Assembly: GCF_003337355.1 (NCBI RefSeq)
Contig: NZ_QPJW01000003.1
Coordinates: forward strand, 173,577 to 237,576
Length of the DNA stretch: 64,000 nt
Direction of reading: 5' to 3'
Origin: Fontibacillus phaseoli
GTDB taxonomy: Bacteria; Bacillota; Bacilli; Paenibacillales; Paenibacillaceae
Shown: positions 23,956 to 31,101 of the stretch, in pieces
Layout: every line of letters starts with the position of its first letter
Position numbering within the stretch: position 1 is the stretch's first letter
Notes under the pieces: model-generated
Seen by the model: only the letters and a program-made list of their open reading frames with translations
What the model was told of the DNA's origin: nothing
The model's database searches: none
Translations under genes and position numbers: made by a program

Positions 23956-25314
23956 TTATTTGCCGTATTTCTTCAGAATTTCGTCCGCCTGCTGCTGCGA
24001 CTTCTCCAAGGCCTCATCCGGAGATATTTCCCCGAGCAACGCGGATTGGATATTATCATTAAACAGCTTGGTTACCTGACCGTTTTGGTAGGTGGACAGT
24101 TCGCTTGAAGCATATTCCATCTGATCGCGCGCAACTGCGGCTTGAGGGAATCCCGCTACGTAGTTCTTCAAAAGTTCCGTATCATAGGCTGCTTTTGTCG
24201 TCCCTACATAACCCGTATCAATGGACCATTGGGCAACGCGCTCCGGCTCCGTAAGAAATTCGATGAACTTGAGGGCAGCCGCTTTGCGCTCCTCCGGAAT
24301 GTCCTTAAACACGTACAGATTGCCCCCGCCCGTCGGCGAACCGTAATTTTTGTTCGCAGGAAGATAAGACACCCCGAAATCGAATTTCGCGTCGGACTTC
24401 ACCTTGGACAAATTCCCGGTCGTATGGAACATCATCGCCGTTTTGCCGCTGATGAAATCGGAAGGAACCGTCGCCCACTCCAGCACCCCTTCCGGCATTA
24501 CTTTGTCCTTGCGCCCTAAGTCTACGTAGAATTGCAAAGCTTCTTTTACTTCCGGTTTATTGAAATAAACCTCGGTTCCATCGTTGGATACGATGTTGGT
24601 GCCGCTCTGAAGAGAAAGAGCCTGAAGCATCCAATACTGATAGCCCGTGCTCGGAATTTCCAAGCCCCATTGGCTTACTGCGCCCGAACCGTCCTTGACC
24701 GTCAATTTTTCCGCATAATCTCTCAGCTCGTCCCAGTTGGCCGGCGCCTTCTCCGGATCCAGATTAGCCGCTTTAAACAGGTCCTTGTTATAGTACATGA
24801 CGATGGTGCTGCGCTGGAACGGCACGCTCCATACTTGGTCGCCGGATTTGGTATTGCTCATAAACGCTTCATAGAACCCGTTAAAATAGTCCTGCGAAAA
24901 ACGCGGTGTCAGCTCTTCAAGTGCGTTCATCTCCAGCAGGCTGTACAGCTCCGTCGACAACAGCACCGCTAAATCCGGTGAATTTCCGCCTTGTACGGCC
25001 GTAACGACTTTGGTCATCGTATCCTGGTAACTTCCCGCATAGACCGGTTTCACGGTGATCGACGGATTTTCTTGATGAAAATCAGCAGCCAGTTTGTCGA
25101 TGAAGCCGGTAATCGGCCCCCCTACCGCCACCGGAAAATAAAAGCTGAGCTCCACGGGCTTCTCTTTCCCAGACGTTTGTTGCTCTTTGTTTCCTTCCGT
25201 TCCTTGCTCCACCGATGCGACGCTGTTTCCGCCGTTTCCTTTGTTGCTGCTGGCGTTGCCGCAAGCCGAAAGCAAGAGCATCATAGCAACGATGAGAAGA
25301 CTGAACTTTTTCAT
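23956..25314 (-). CDS. Extracellular solute-binding lipoprotein (UgpB-like)
   Basis: A 452-residue lipoprotein. The signal peptide ends at LLSACG, with lipidated Cys18. The mature part starts with a Gly/Asn/Ser/Glu linker, then LSFYFPVAVGGPITGFIDKL and KPVYAGSYQDTMTKVVTAVQ, a combination frequent in UgpB-like proteins, and later AMMFHTTGNL and FIEFLTEPERVAQWSIDTGY typical of family 1 binding proteins. AAGGAGGGAGAAAC lies before the ATG. It captures the substrate for the two downstream permeases; a glycerol-3-phosphate-type ligand is inferred from context. Confidence 0.88.
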   Translation of the reverse strand: MKKFSLLIVAMMLLLSACGNASSNKGNGGNSVASVEQGTEGNKEQQTSGKEKPVELSFYFPVAVGGPITGFIDKLAADFHQENPSITVKPVYAGSYQDTMTKVVTAVQGGNSPDLAVLLSTELYSLLEMNALEELTPRFSQDYFNGFYEAFMSNTKSGDQVWSVPFQRSTIVMYYNKDLFKAANLDPEKAPANWDELRDYAEKLTVKDGSGAVSQWGLEIPSTGYQYWMLQALSLQSGTNIVSNDGTEVYFNKPEVKEALQFYVDLGRKDKVMPEGVLEWATVPSDFISGKTAMMFHTTGNLSKVKSDAKFDFGVSYLPANKNYGSPTGGGNLYVFKDIPEERKAAALKFIEFLTEPERVAQWSIDTGYVGTTKAAYDTELLKNYVAGFPQAAVARDQMEYASSELSTYQNGQVTKLFNDNIQSALLGEISPDEALEKSQQQADEILKKYGK

Positions 25315-25417
25315 GTTTCTCCCTCCTTAAATTGAGACAATCCTATATTCATTCCTTCATCGAAAGACGAAGGTTATTACTGGGGTATAAGTTTGATTCA
25401 GGTTGATGACGATGTTC

Positions 25418-26203
25418 TTACAGAATGTCTTTGATGGATGTGCAGACGTAATCGGGATGAATCCCCGCTCGCGGAATCGATTCCCGCGAATCCACGCCGG
25501 TGAGCACAAGCGCGGTGTGCATCCCGATGCTTTTTCCCAAAGCAATGTCCGTATCCAGCCGGTCACCGACCATCAGGCATTTATCCGGACTATTCCGGAG
25601 CTGCTTCAAGGCATAGGAAGCGTAATATTTTGTGGGCTTACCGAGGGTTACGCCGACCGGAACTCCGCTCGCTGTTTCAATGGCCTTTATAAAAGCCCAG
25701 GTGTCCGGGATAACGCCTTCTTCTACCGGGCAAAAAGGATCGGGATTGGCACCAACAAGCTGCGTGCCGTTTCTTACGGCATTCACGACGGTGGTCATTT
25801 TATCGAAGTCGAAACTCCGATCCAATCCAACAAGCACATGAGTGGCCTGCCTTGCTTCCCCGGTAACCGCAATTCCGAATCGGCTCATCTCTTCCTCCAT
25901 TGCTTCGCCTCCGAGAAGAAACACCTTGGATCCCGTGGCGAAATCCCGGAAATACATGCCTGCAACCGATAGGGCGGTGATAACCTCCTCTGTCTTGCAA
26001 GAAATGCCGAAGCCCGCTAGCTTGTCCCGCACTTCCTCTCTGGTGTACAACGTAGTATTCGTGGCAAACATCGTCGTTTTCATTTGTTCCTGCAAGGCTT
26101 TAATCGTTTCTGCCGCTCCGTTCAATGCCTTACCGCCAACATAAATCGTCCCGTCAAGATCGAACAGATAACTGGAAAAATCACGCAAAGGGATCTGCTG
26201 CAT
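25418..26203 (-). CDS. HAD-IIA subfamily phosphatase (NagD/AraL-like)
   Basis: A 261-residue phosphatase of HAD subfamily IIA. Motif I is FDLDGTIYVGG near residues 14-24, motif II is ATNTTLYTREEV, the C2-type cap lies in the middle, and motif III/IV are LGKPTKYYA and MVGDRLDTDIALG. Relatives (NagD, AraL, glycerol-3-phosphate phosphatase) hydrolyse small phosphate esters. It is the first gene of the glp-type operon, before UgpB, so turnover of glycerol phosphate or a sugar phosphate produced by uptake is likely. AAAGGAG is rather far (about 16 bases) from the ATG. A GlpP-type leader hairpin lies directly upstream. Confidence 0.88.
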   Translation of the reverse strand: MQQIPLRDFSSYLFDLDGTIYVGGKALNGAAETIKALQEQMKTTMFATNTTLYTREEVRDKLAGFGISCKTEEVITALSVAGMYFRDFATGSKVFLLGGEAMEEEMSRFGIAVTGEARQATHVLVGLDRSFDFDKMTTVVNAVRNGTQLVGANPDPFCPVEEGVIPDTWAFIKAIETASGVPVGVTLGKPTKYYASYALKQLRNSPDKCLMVGDRLDTDIALGKSIGMHTALVLTGVDSRESIPRAGIHPDYVCTSIKDIL

Positions 26204-26227
26204 TTGTTTGCCAAGCTGCTCCTTTCA

Positions 26228-26327
26228 AACAAAATAACCCTTGCCCGAAGCAATGGGATGCGGAAGAAGACCCAATAAGGTCTTACCGTATCCACATTAC
26301 CGAACAAGGGTTTTCTCCTGGTCTCAA
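26228..26327 (-). promoter_or_regulatory. GlpP-type antiterminator leader before the HAD/UgpBAE operon
   Basis: On the minus strand GAGACCAGGAGAAAACCCTT is followed by a long interrupted hairpin: AACCCTTG with CAAGGGTT at the base, GGATACGG with CCGCATCC in the middle and AAGACC-TTATT-GGGTCTT at the tip; the 3' side runs into TATTTTG. It shares the 5' motif and the GACC-TTATTGG tip with the leader at 22085-22175. The gene for GlpP lies 114 bp upstream. Probable role: RNA antitermination by GlpP with glycerol-3-phosphate. Confidence 0.72.
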
Positions 26328-26440
26328 CCCGTAATTACAGTAAACGTTGGTACAAGAAAAGTATAAGCCGGGTTTGTCATCGTATCATCAAGTATATGTT
26401 ATTTTTGTGTAAACTCTTGAATCGGCGGCTACACTTTACA

Positions 26441-27019
26441 TCAACCGATCAAGTTTCCCGATTTCATCTTTGCATTCATATGATTCCAAATGTGCGGATC
26501 GCCGGTGGAAATATAATCCGCACCGCTTGCCAACGCTTCGATGATTTCATGCTCGTGACGGATCAGACCGCCTACGATCAACGGCTGCTTTATCATGCTT
26601 TTCAATTCCCGGGTCACCCGCGGCATCAGTCCGGGCATCAGCTCCACTTCGTCGGGATTCGTACTGTTAATCATCTTCACCGCGGTAGTCATTGCGGCGG
26701 TATCGATCGCGAAAATACGCTGGATGCTTTTGATACCAGCCTGTCTCGCCGCAGCAATGGCGCTGGATTTTGTCGTAACGATGCCGTCGGCTTTGAACTT
26801 GTCGCATAAATAAGTAATGGAATGAGCATCTCGCCCAAGTCCGGCAATCATCTCGATATGGGCATATACCTGCTTGCCCGCATCGTGAAGCCGGGAGATG
26901 AATTCCTCAATACTTCCGATATGTCCTATCATCAAATTTACCCGCGTAACCTCGCTTTGCAGAACTTGCTCAAACTGTTCCTCTTTCGTTACGGAAGCGA
27001 TGATTGGATAGTAGCCCAT
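26441..27019 (-). CDS. glpP: Glycerol-3-phosphate-responsive antiterminator GlpP
   Basis: A protein of about 192 residues, full length for GlpP. Family segments are VNLMIGHIGSIEEF, KQVYAHIEMIAGLGRD, FKADGIVTTKSSAI, KSIQRIFAIDTAAM, DEVELMPGLMPRVT and PLIVGGLIRHEHEI, with ADYISTGDPHIWN at the end. GlpP is a TIM-barrel protein that binds glycerol-3-phosphate and then the leader of glp mRNAs, preventing termination. A GTG three codons upstream is possible, but the ATG at 27019 has better spacing from AGGTGG. Two hairpin leaders of the expected type lie downstream in the same orientation, at 26228-26327 and 22085-22175. Confidence 0.93.
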   Translation of the reverse strand: MGYYPIIASVTKEEQFEQVLQSEVTRVNLMIGHIGSIEEFISRLHDAGKQVYAHIEMIAGLGRDAHSITYLCDKFKADGIVTTKSSAIAAARQAGIKSIQRIFAIDTAAMTTAVKMINSTNPDEVELMPGLMPRVTRELKSMIKQPLIVGGLIRHEHEIIEALASGADYISTGDPHIWNHMNAKMKSGNLIG

Positions 27020-27089
27020 GTTTTCCACCTGCCTCTTAAGTCTTGTCTACAGTTTAGCAGCGGACTATTTGAACAGTATTAACTCCTAT

Positions 27090-27246
27090 ACAAAAAAACG
27101 GCCTACCGGAAAAATCCGGCAGGCCGTTTCATCGATGTAATTCAGAACGGAGAGAGAGGGATACTCTCCCGTTGGTCGAGACTGCGAAGCTTTCCTCACG
27201 ATGCCTATGCTCCGACGTCCCCTCCTATGAGGGTTCTCATCCCTAC
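27090..27246 (-). repeat. tRNA-3'-end element, copy 2 (at tRNA-Ser)
   Basis: A 157-nt unit after tRNA-Ser on the minus strand. Its far part (27090-27162, 73 nt) duplicates the tRNA-Ser 3' end and its terminator (27247-27319) with two mismatches. The 84-nt core (27163-27246) is related to the core at 12821-12918 (both begin ACTCTC on the plus strand and share TCGAGACTGCGA and GCTCCGACG). The join is again in the T loop, after GGGAT. No ORF is present. The terminator hairpin is therefore present twice. Confidence 0.65.
27092..27127 (-). terminator. Duplicated copy of the tRNA-Ser terminator
   Basis: On the minus strand ACGGCCTGCCGG pairs with CCGGTAGGCCGT and is followed by seven T. It is a copy of the terminator at 27249-27284 with one changed base, leaving a T-G pair. 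Confidence 0.85.
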
Positions 27247-27248
27247 AC

Positions 27249-27284
27249 AAAAAAACGGCCTGCCGGAAAAATCCGGCAGGCCGT
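27249..27284 (-). terminator. Terminator of the tRNA-Asn/tRNA-Ser unit
   Basis: On the minus strand a perfect 12-bp stem ACGGCCTGCCGG/CCGGCAGGCCGT with a TTTTT-type loop, followed by seven T, 20 bp after tRNA-Ser. Confidence 0.9.
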
Positions 27285-27304
27285 TTCATCGATGTAACTC
27301 AGAA

Positions 27305-27393
27305 CGGAGAGAGAGGGATTCGAACCCTCGCACCGCTTACGCAGTCTAACCCCTTAGCAGAGGGTCCCCTTATAGCCACTTGGGTATCTCTCC
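27305..27393 (-). tRNA. tRNA-Ser (anticodon GCT)
   Basis: An 89-nt class II tRNA: acceptor GGAGAGA/TCTCTCC, anticodon loop CTGCTAA with anticodon GCT, long variable arm (ACTGCGTAAGCGGT) and T arm GAGGGTTCGAATCCCTC. CCA is not encoded. It serves AGC/AGT codons. Confidence 0.95.
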
Positions 27394-27400
27394 AAGAAAA

Positions 27401-27476
27401 TGGCTCCCCGAACAGGACTCGAACCTGTGACAACTCGATTAACAGTCGAGTGCTCTACCAACTGAGCTATCAGGGA
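27401..27476 (-). tRNA. tRNA-Asn (anticodon GTT)
   Basis: A 76-nt tRNA with encoded CCA. It begins TCCCTGATAGCTCAGTTGG, the anticodon arm is CTCGA-CTGTTAA-TCGAG (anticodon GTT) and the T arm is ACAGGTTCGAGTCCTGT. It lies 7 bp upstream of tRNA-Ser in the same unit. Confidence 0.96.
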
Positions 27477-27623
27477 ATAGCAGAAATATTACAATCAGAA
27501 CATGTTTTAATTTATCACGTTTCCGTATCAAAGTCAATAATGAAGGCCGTTTCTTCCCTAGATAAAACAAACAAAAAGTTTTGGAAAATTACCCATTTCA
27601 GGTCTTGAAAAAAAGTTTTTTAT

Positions 27624-27647
27624 CGTTAAAATTAATTTAACGTTAAA
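27624..27647. promoter_or_regulatory. Overlapping palindromes upstream of the MFS gene
   Basis: CGTTAAAATTAATTTAACG (27624-27642) is a near-perfect palindrome and TTTAACGTTAAA (27636-27647) is a perfect one; they overlap. They lie 40-60 bp before the MFS start, in AT-rich promoter-like DNA. They are a probable operator, perhaps for the ArsR-like protein encoded just downstream of the MFS gene. Confidence 0.5.
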
Positions 27648-27687
27648 AATATTTTACAATACTTTTTACTAAAGGAGGTTGTTGCTC

Positions 27688-28938
27688 ATGACTGTAGAAG
27701 CACTACCGAAAACAAAAAAATTGGCAGGACTAACCGAACACAGATCGTTCATGTATTTGCTGGCCGCCAGAATCATTTCGCGGTTCGGCGATTCCATCGA
27801 TTCCATCGCGTACAGTTGGATGGTCTACATGTTAACCGGCTCGAAATTAATGATGGGATCCTTGTTTGCCTTAAACTACGTGCCGAGTATTCTGTTCAGC
27901 TTTTTTACAGGCGCGCTGGTAGACCGTTGGTCCAAACGGCATGTGGTGCTTTTGACTTCCGTGGGCAGAGGGCTTTTAGTCGTCCTTACCGCCTTCTTGT
28001 ACGCCTCGTCCCTGCTAAGGCCATGGCATCTTTACGTACTTACGTTCCTGATTTCCACGTTGGAGTGTTTTTCCTCTCCTGCCGAACTGGCGCTGGTCCC
28101 CCGGCTTCTCCCCAAAGAAAAACTCATGAGCGGAAACTCCATCAGTACTTCCATTTCCCGAATTTCCGAGCTTGCCGGTCTGGCGGTTGCCGGAGGCATT
28201 ATTGCACTCACCGGTATTTCCGGTGCGATATTGATCGACGGATTGACCTTTTTCGCAGCGGCTGCATTCATTTGGCTGATTCGAATCCCCCCCGAACCTA
28301 AAGACAGCATAAACACAGAAGAATCGACGCTCCTTCAAGAAATCAAAGAAGGGTTGAAATTCGTTTTTACCAACAAACTGATCTTAACCATCGTACTTGT
28401 CGCCGCTTACGTAAATCTCTGTTTATCGGCCTACAACGTGCTTAATCCGGTATACGTCAATGAAATCTTGAAATCCGGACCTGCCGGCCTCAGCCTGCTG
28501 GGAATAACGCTTATCTGCGGCATGGTGCTTAGCGGGTTTTGGCTTAGCAAGAAAGGAAGCTCCTACAAAAAGAGCCACCTGATCATCGCCGGGTTTATGC
28601 TTCTGGGCGGAAATTATGCGCTTCTGTACTTGCCGGCTTATTTTCCGATCCATCCTCTTTATCTCGCTGCGGTATTCAGCTTCGGCATGGGCATCGCGGT
28701 TTCCCTGTCCAGTACACCGGCAACCACCTATTTCATGGAAACCGTACCGAGAGAGCTGCTTGGAAGAGTAGGTGCGCTTTTCAGCATGATATGTACCTGT
28801 GCCATCCCGCTCGGAAGCATGCTTGCAGGCGTGATGGGAGAATGGATACAAGTTCATACCCTATACCTGATATTCGGTGTTCTCTTGATCATACCCGGAA
28901 TTATGTTGCTCAAGCACCGCAGCTTCATGCAGCTATAA
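27688..28938 (+). CDS. Major facilitator superfamily transporter
   Basis: A 416-residue MFS protein with twelve predicted helices. It has the GDSIDSIAYSWMVYMLTGS entry after helix 1 and the helix 2-3 loop ALVDRWSKRHVVLL typical of the DHA3/MdfA-like drug exporters of Firmicutes. I start at the ATG at 27688, nine bases after a perfect AAAGGAGG; a TTG three codons earlier would overlap the spacing. The ArsR-like gene follows 94 bp downstream in the same direction and may control it. Probable efflux of a toxic compound; the substrate is unknown. Confidence 0.88.
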   Translation: MTVEALPKTKKLAGLTEHRSFMYLLAARIISRFGDSIDSIAYSWMVYMLTGSKLMMGSLFALNYVPSILFSFFTGALVDRWSKRHVVLLTSVGRGLLVVLTAFLYASSLLRPWHLYVLTFLISTLECFSSPAELALVPRLLPKEKLMSGNSISTSISRISELAGLAVAGGIIALTGISGAILIDGLTFFAAAAFIWLIRIPPEPKDSINTEESTLLQEIKEGLKFVFTNKLILTIVLVAAYVNLCLSAYNVLNPVYVNEILKSGPAGLSLLGITLICGMVLSGFWLSKKGSSYKKSHLIIAGFMLLGGNYALLYLPAYFPIHPLYLAAVFSFGMGIAVSLSSTPATTYFMETVPRELLGRVGALFSMICTCAIPLGSMLAGVMGEWIQVHTLYLIFGVLLIIPGIMLLKHRSFMQL

Positions 28939-29032
28939 CCCTCTCTTTTCTTTGTGTGCTCTCCCGATCTTGCGTTATACTATTAGCAAATAAGAATTTA
29001 TTACAAATTCAGATAGCACTTCGGGGGAAAAA

Positions 29033-29620
29033 ATGTATAAGGAACTCAAAACACTGGAAGAAATCCGGATTTACTCGGACCCGTACCGCATTCAAATCAT
29101 GAACCAATTCCAGAAAATGGGCCGCCCCGCAACCGTTAAGGAAATTGCCAATTCGTTGCATGAGGTTCCGGCCAAGGTGCATTATCATGTAAAAAAACTG
29201 GAGAGCATCGGCCTGGTTTCCTTGGTGGACACCAAACTCGTAAACGGAATCACCGCCAAGTATTATGAACCGTTTCAAGGCCAGATCATGATTAAAAAGA
29301 GCGAGTTCGACGAAACCGTGCAACAGGTGTTTTTATCCGAAACGCAAAACTTGCTGAACAATCTGTTCGAGGAGAGCAAAAAACGTTTTTTGCTTGCGAA
29401 CCAGGGGCCAACGCCCACGGGAACGCTAATGAACCACGATATTTTTTTAACGAAGGATGAAGCGAAGGAATTGACCGATTGGATTAATCAGTTCTGCATT
29501 AAGCATCAGAATAACGATACCTCCGAACCTCGGGAAAGTTATGAAGTGTTTTTCACGATGGCCAAAGGTCAAGATCCGGAGCATTCTCACAAAAATAAAA
29601 AAGAACCATCATCTCCATAA
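29033..29620 (+). CDS. ArsR-like winged-helix regulator
   Basis: A 195-residue protein. Residues about 8-75 form a winged helix (TLEEIRIYSDPYRIQIMNQF, then TVKEIANSLHEVPAKVHYHV and KKLESIGLVSLVDTKLVNG). The rest (about 80-180) is helical and acidic with no known domain. Such proteins often repress an adjacent transporter. TCGGGGGAAAAA precedes the ATG. The last 34 bp overlap the 3' end of the convergent small gene. It is the probable regulator of the MFS gene, given the overlapping palindromes at that promoter. Confidence 0.82.
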   Translation: MYKELKTLEEIRIYSDPYRIQIMNQFQKMGRPATVKEIANSLHEVPAKVHYHVKKLESIGLVSLVDTKLVNGITAKYYEPFQGQIMIKKSEFDETVQQVFLSETQNLLNNLFEESKKRFLLANQGPTPTGTLMNHDIFLTKDEAKELTDWINQFCIKHQNNDTSEPRESYEVFFTMAKGQDPEHSHKNKKEPSSP

Positions 29621-29787
29621 TAGGAAATCCGGTTCTTATGTTTGCTCGTGTTCAGTTGATCTTGCTTACTCTTCGTTTTTCTTGTTCTCATGTCGGTGAA
29701 GGCGAATGGGCTGCGGCTTAGCTCCGGATTCCGTTTTCCTTCCCGAACCTGCTTCTGTCGCATTTTCTGCGCTTGCGATTTGGCCAC
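29587..29787 (-). CDS. Small basic protein of unknown function (66 aa)
   Basis: A 66-residue basic protein starting GTG, with AAGGAGTGATATCC just before it. It begins with VAKSQAQKMRQKQVREGKR and continues with FTDMRTRKTKSKQDQLNTSK. I recognise this pattern as a small conserved Bacillales/Paenibacillus protein without known function, rich in Lys/Arg/Gln. Its C-terminal codons overlap the end of the convergent ArsR-like gene by 34 bp. A longer frame upstream has no ribosome-binding site and is not used. Confidence 0.72.
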   Translation of the reverse strand: MAKSQAQKMRQKQVREGKRNPELSRSPFAFTDMRTRKTKSKQDQLNTSKHKNRISYYGDDGSFLFL

Positions 29788-29864
29788 GGATATCACTCCT
29801 TGAATTTTGATGTTTTTATTATAGCATATTCCATGATCTTCTCCCCGGTTTAGGAAGACCCGTC

Positions 29865-30326
29865 TCACAAATTGCCCAGTTTCAGAACCCCCTTGCATTT
29901 GCCGCACCGGTAGCGCTTCGGGTCCACCCGGCGTTTACGAAGATATTCCATCCCGCAGTCGGAGCAAACCAGCTTGAACCGGTAAGGGAGCGGTTTACGC
30001 CGGGCTTGTCCCGGCAGTGACTGGCAGTAGCGGCTTCCGTCCACTTTTTGCAGCAGTGCCTTGAACTCCGGATCACGATGCCGGTATCCACGCCCGGTCA
30101 AATGCAGATGGTAGTGGCACAGCTCATGTTTGATGATCTTCTCCACTTCTTCAGTTCCATAGGTTTCTAGTTGGGCTGGATTAATTTCGATATCATGACT
30201 CTTCATGAAATACCTTCCCCCAGTCGTTCTGAGCCGTCCGTTGAACCTGGCCCGATGGCGGAACGGCACGCCGAAACTCCGGAGCGAAATTTCTTCCACC
30301 CAGATTTGAAGCTGCTTGTCGTCCAT
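29865..30326 (-). CDS. SprT-like zinc metalloprotease family protein
   Basis: A 153-residue SprT-family protein, the size of B. subtilis YdcK. The zinc-protease motif is HELCHYH (His67, Glu68, His71) with a further possible ligand in GRGYRHRDPEF. The C-terminal zinc ribbon has two Cys pairs in KLVCSDCGMEYLRKRR and RYRCGKCKG. The family includes eukaryotic Spartan, which degrades DNA-protein crosslinks; bacterial members are poorly studied. GGGGAGGAGG precedes the ATG. It is convergent with nothing and divergent from the gene at 30426. Confidence 0.88.
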   Translation of the reverse strand: MDDKQLQIWVEEISLRSFGVPFRHRARFNGRLRTTGGRYFMKSHDIEINPAQLETYGTEEVEKIIKHELCHYHLHLTGRGYRHRDPEFKALLQKVDGSRYCQSLPGQARRKPLPYRFKLVCSDCGMEYLRKRRVDPKRYRCGKCKGVLKLGNL

Positions 30327-30425
30327 GGTTGGACCTCCTCCCCGTTCTAAGGATGTACTTGAATTTTAACTTCTCCTTACGCTACACTGTCAAGTAGGAA
30401 TGAACGAAAAGGAGATTATTGTGAC

Positions 30426-30779
30426 ATGGCCGTTATGAGATACGTTATTTTACAGCAGGACCGGAAATTATTGTTCGTGGAAATGCCCGCCGATTACGCC
30501 TATCAGTTGAGCGCGCTGAACTTGCGGCTGAATAAAGAGATCGACAAGTTGACGGCAGAGCAAGTCCCGTCCTTGCCGCAGGCCATCGCGGAATGCGACG
30601 GCCTCGATCTGCTGCAAGAATCGCTGCAAATTACAAGCGGCCTGGATTATATTAATGAACTGGAATCGGCGTTCTCCGCCATCCGGGAGGAAAACTATCC
30701 GCTGATTTCTCTCCTGACGGAAATCCGCGCCCTCCAGGCTCAATTGGAACAGTGGTACGAAGAAGAAGGCATCGCGTAA
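30426..30779 (+). CDS. Hypothetical protein (117 aa)
   Basis: A 117-residue acidic, mostly helical protein that I cannot assign. It starts MAVMRYVILQQDRKLLFVEM and ends EQWYEEEGIA, without signal peptide, membrane segment or Cys motif. AAAGGAGATTATT precedes it; a second ATG three codons later is also possible. It lies between the SprT-like gene and cmpA in the cmpA direction, so it may be co-transcribed with it. Confidence 0.6.
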   Translation: MAVMRYVILQQDRKLLFVEMPADYAYQLSALNLRLNKEIDKLTAEQVPSLPQAIAECDGLDLLQESLQITSGLDYINELESAFSAIREENYPLISLLTEIRALQAQLEQWYEEEGIA

Positions 30780-30861
30780 CCCCGCGAGCCGCGACTTGGA
30801 CATGCACCGTTTCCGGCATTCACCCATATGCTACCTACAAATAGCGCCGGAGGAGGAGATC

Positions 30862-31002
30862 GTGTTGCCCAAATGGCTCAGCAACCAAATCATGCGCGCC
30901 TTCCACAAGCGTGACCGCCGCCAGATCCGTCTGCTCAATGATTGCTGGTTTTTCTATTATAATCGCCCTGACAGAAATAGCGAATCCGGCAACCTGCAGT
31001 AA
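30862..31002 (+). CDS. cmpA: Cortex morphogenetic protein CmpA
   Basis: A 46-residue protein beginning (GTG) LPKWLSNQIMRAFHKRDRRQ and continuing IRLLNDCWFFYYNR. This is the CmpA pattern; in B. subtilis CmpA (37 aa) adapts SpoIVA for ClpXP proteolysis during sporulation and checks coat assembly. GGAGGAGGAGATC precedes tandem GTG-TTG starts. The C terminus (PDRNSESGNLQ) is about nine residues longer than in B. subtilis and lacks its KKHCS end. The gene is good evidence that the organism forms endospores. A longer frame upstream (from 30796) has no ribosome-binding site. Confidence 0.85.
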   Translation: MLPKWLSNQIMRAFHKRDRRQIRLLNDCWFFYYNRPDRNSESGNLQ

Positions 31003-31057
31003 GCAGCCTATCTGTGTCAGGGAGCCTGCTGCCCAGGACAAGGAGCCAAACCAAAAT

Positions 31058-31089
31058 GAAAGCCCGCCGGAATCGGCGGGCTTTTTTTG
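31058..31089. terminator. Terminator between cmpA and tex
   Basis: AAAGCCCGCCG pairs with CGGCGGGCTTT, followed by T on the plus strand and by A/T on the other, so it can serve both convergent genes. Confidence 0.85.
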
Positions 31090-31101
31090 CCTTGCGTCTC
31101 G

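Noticed and set aside
26340..26365. cre-like site (AGTAAACGTTGGTA) before the HAD/Ugp leader
   Set aside because: Three mismatches to the consensus; too weak to list, though catabolite control of glp genes is common.
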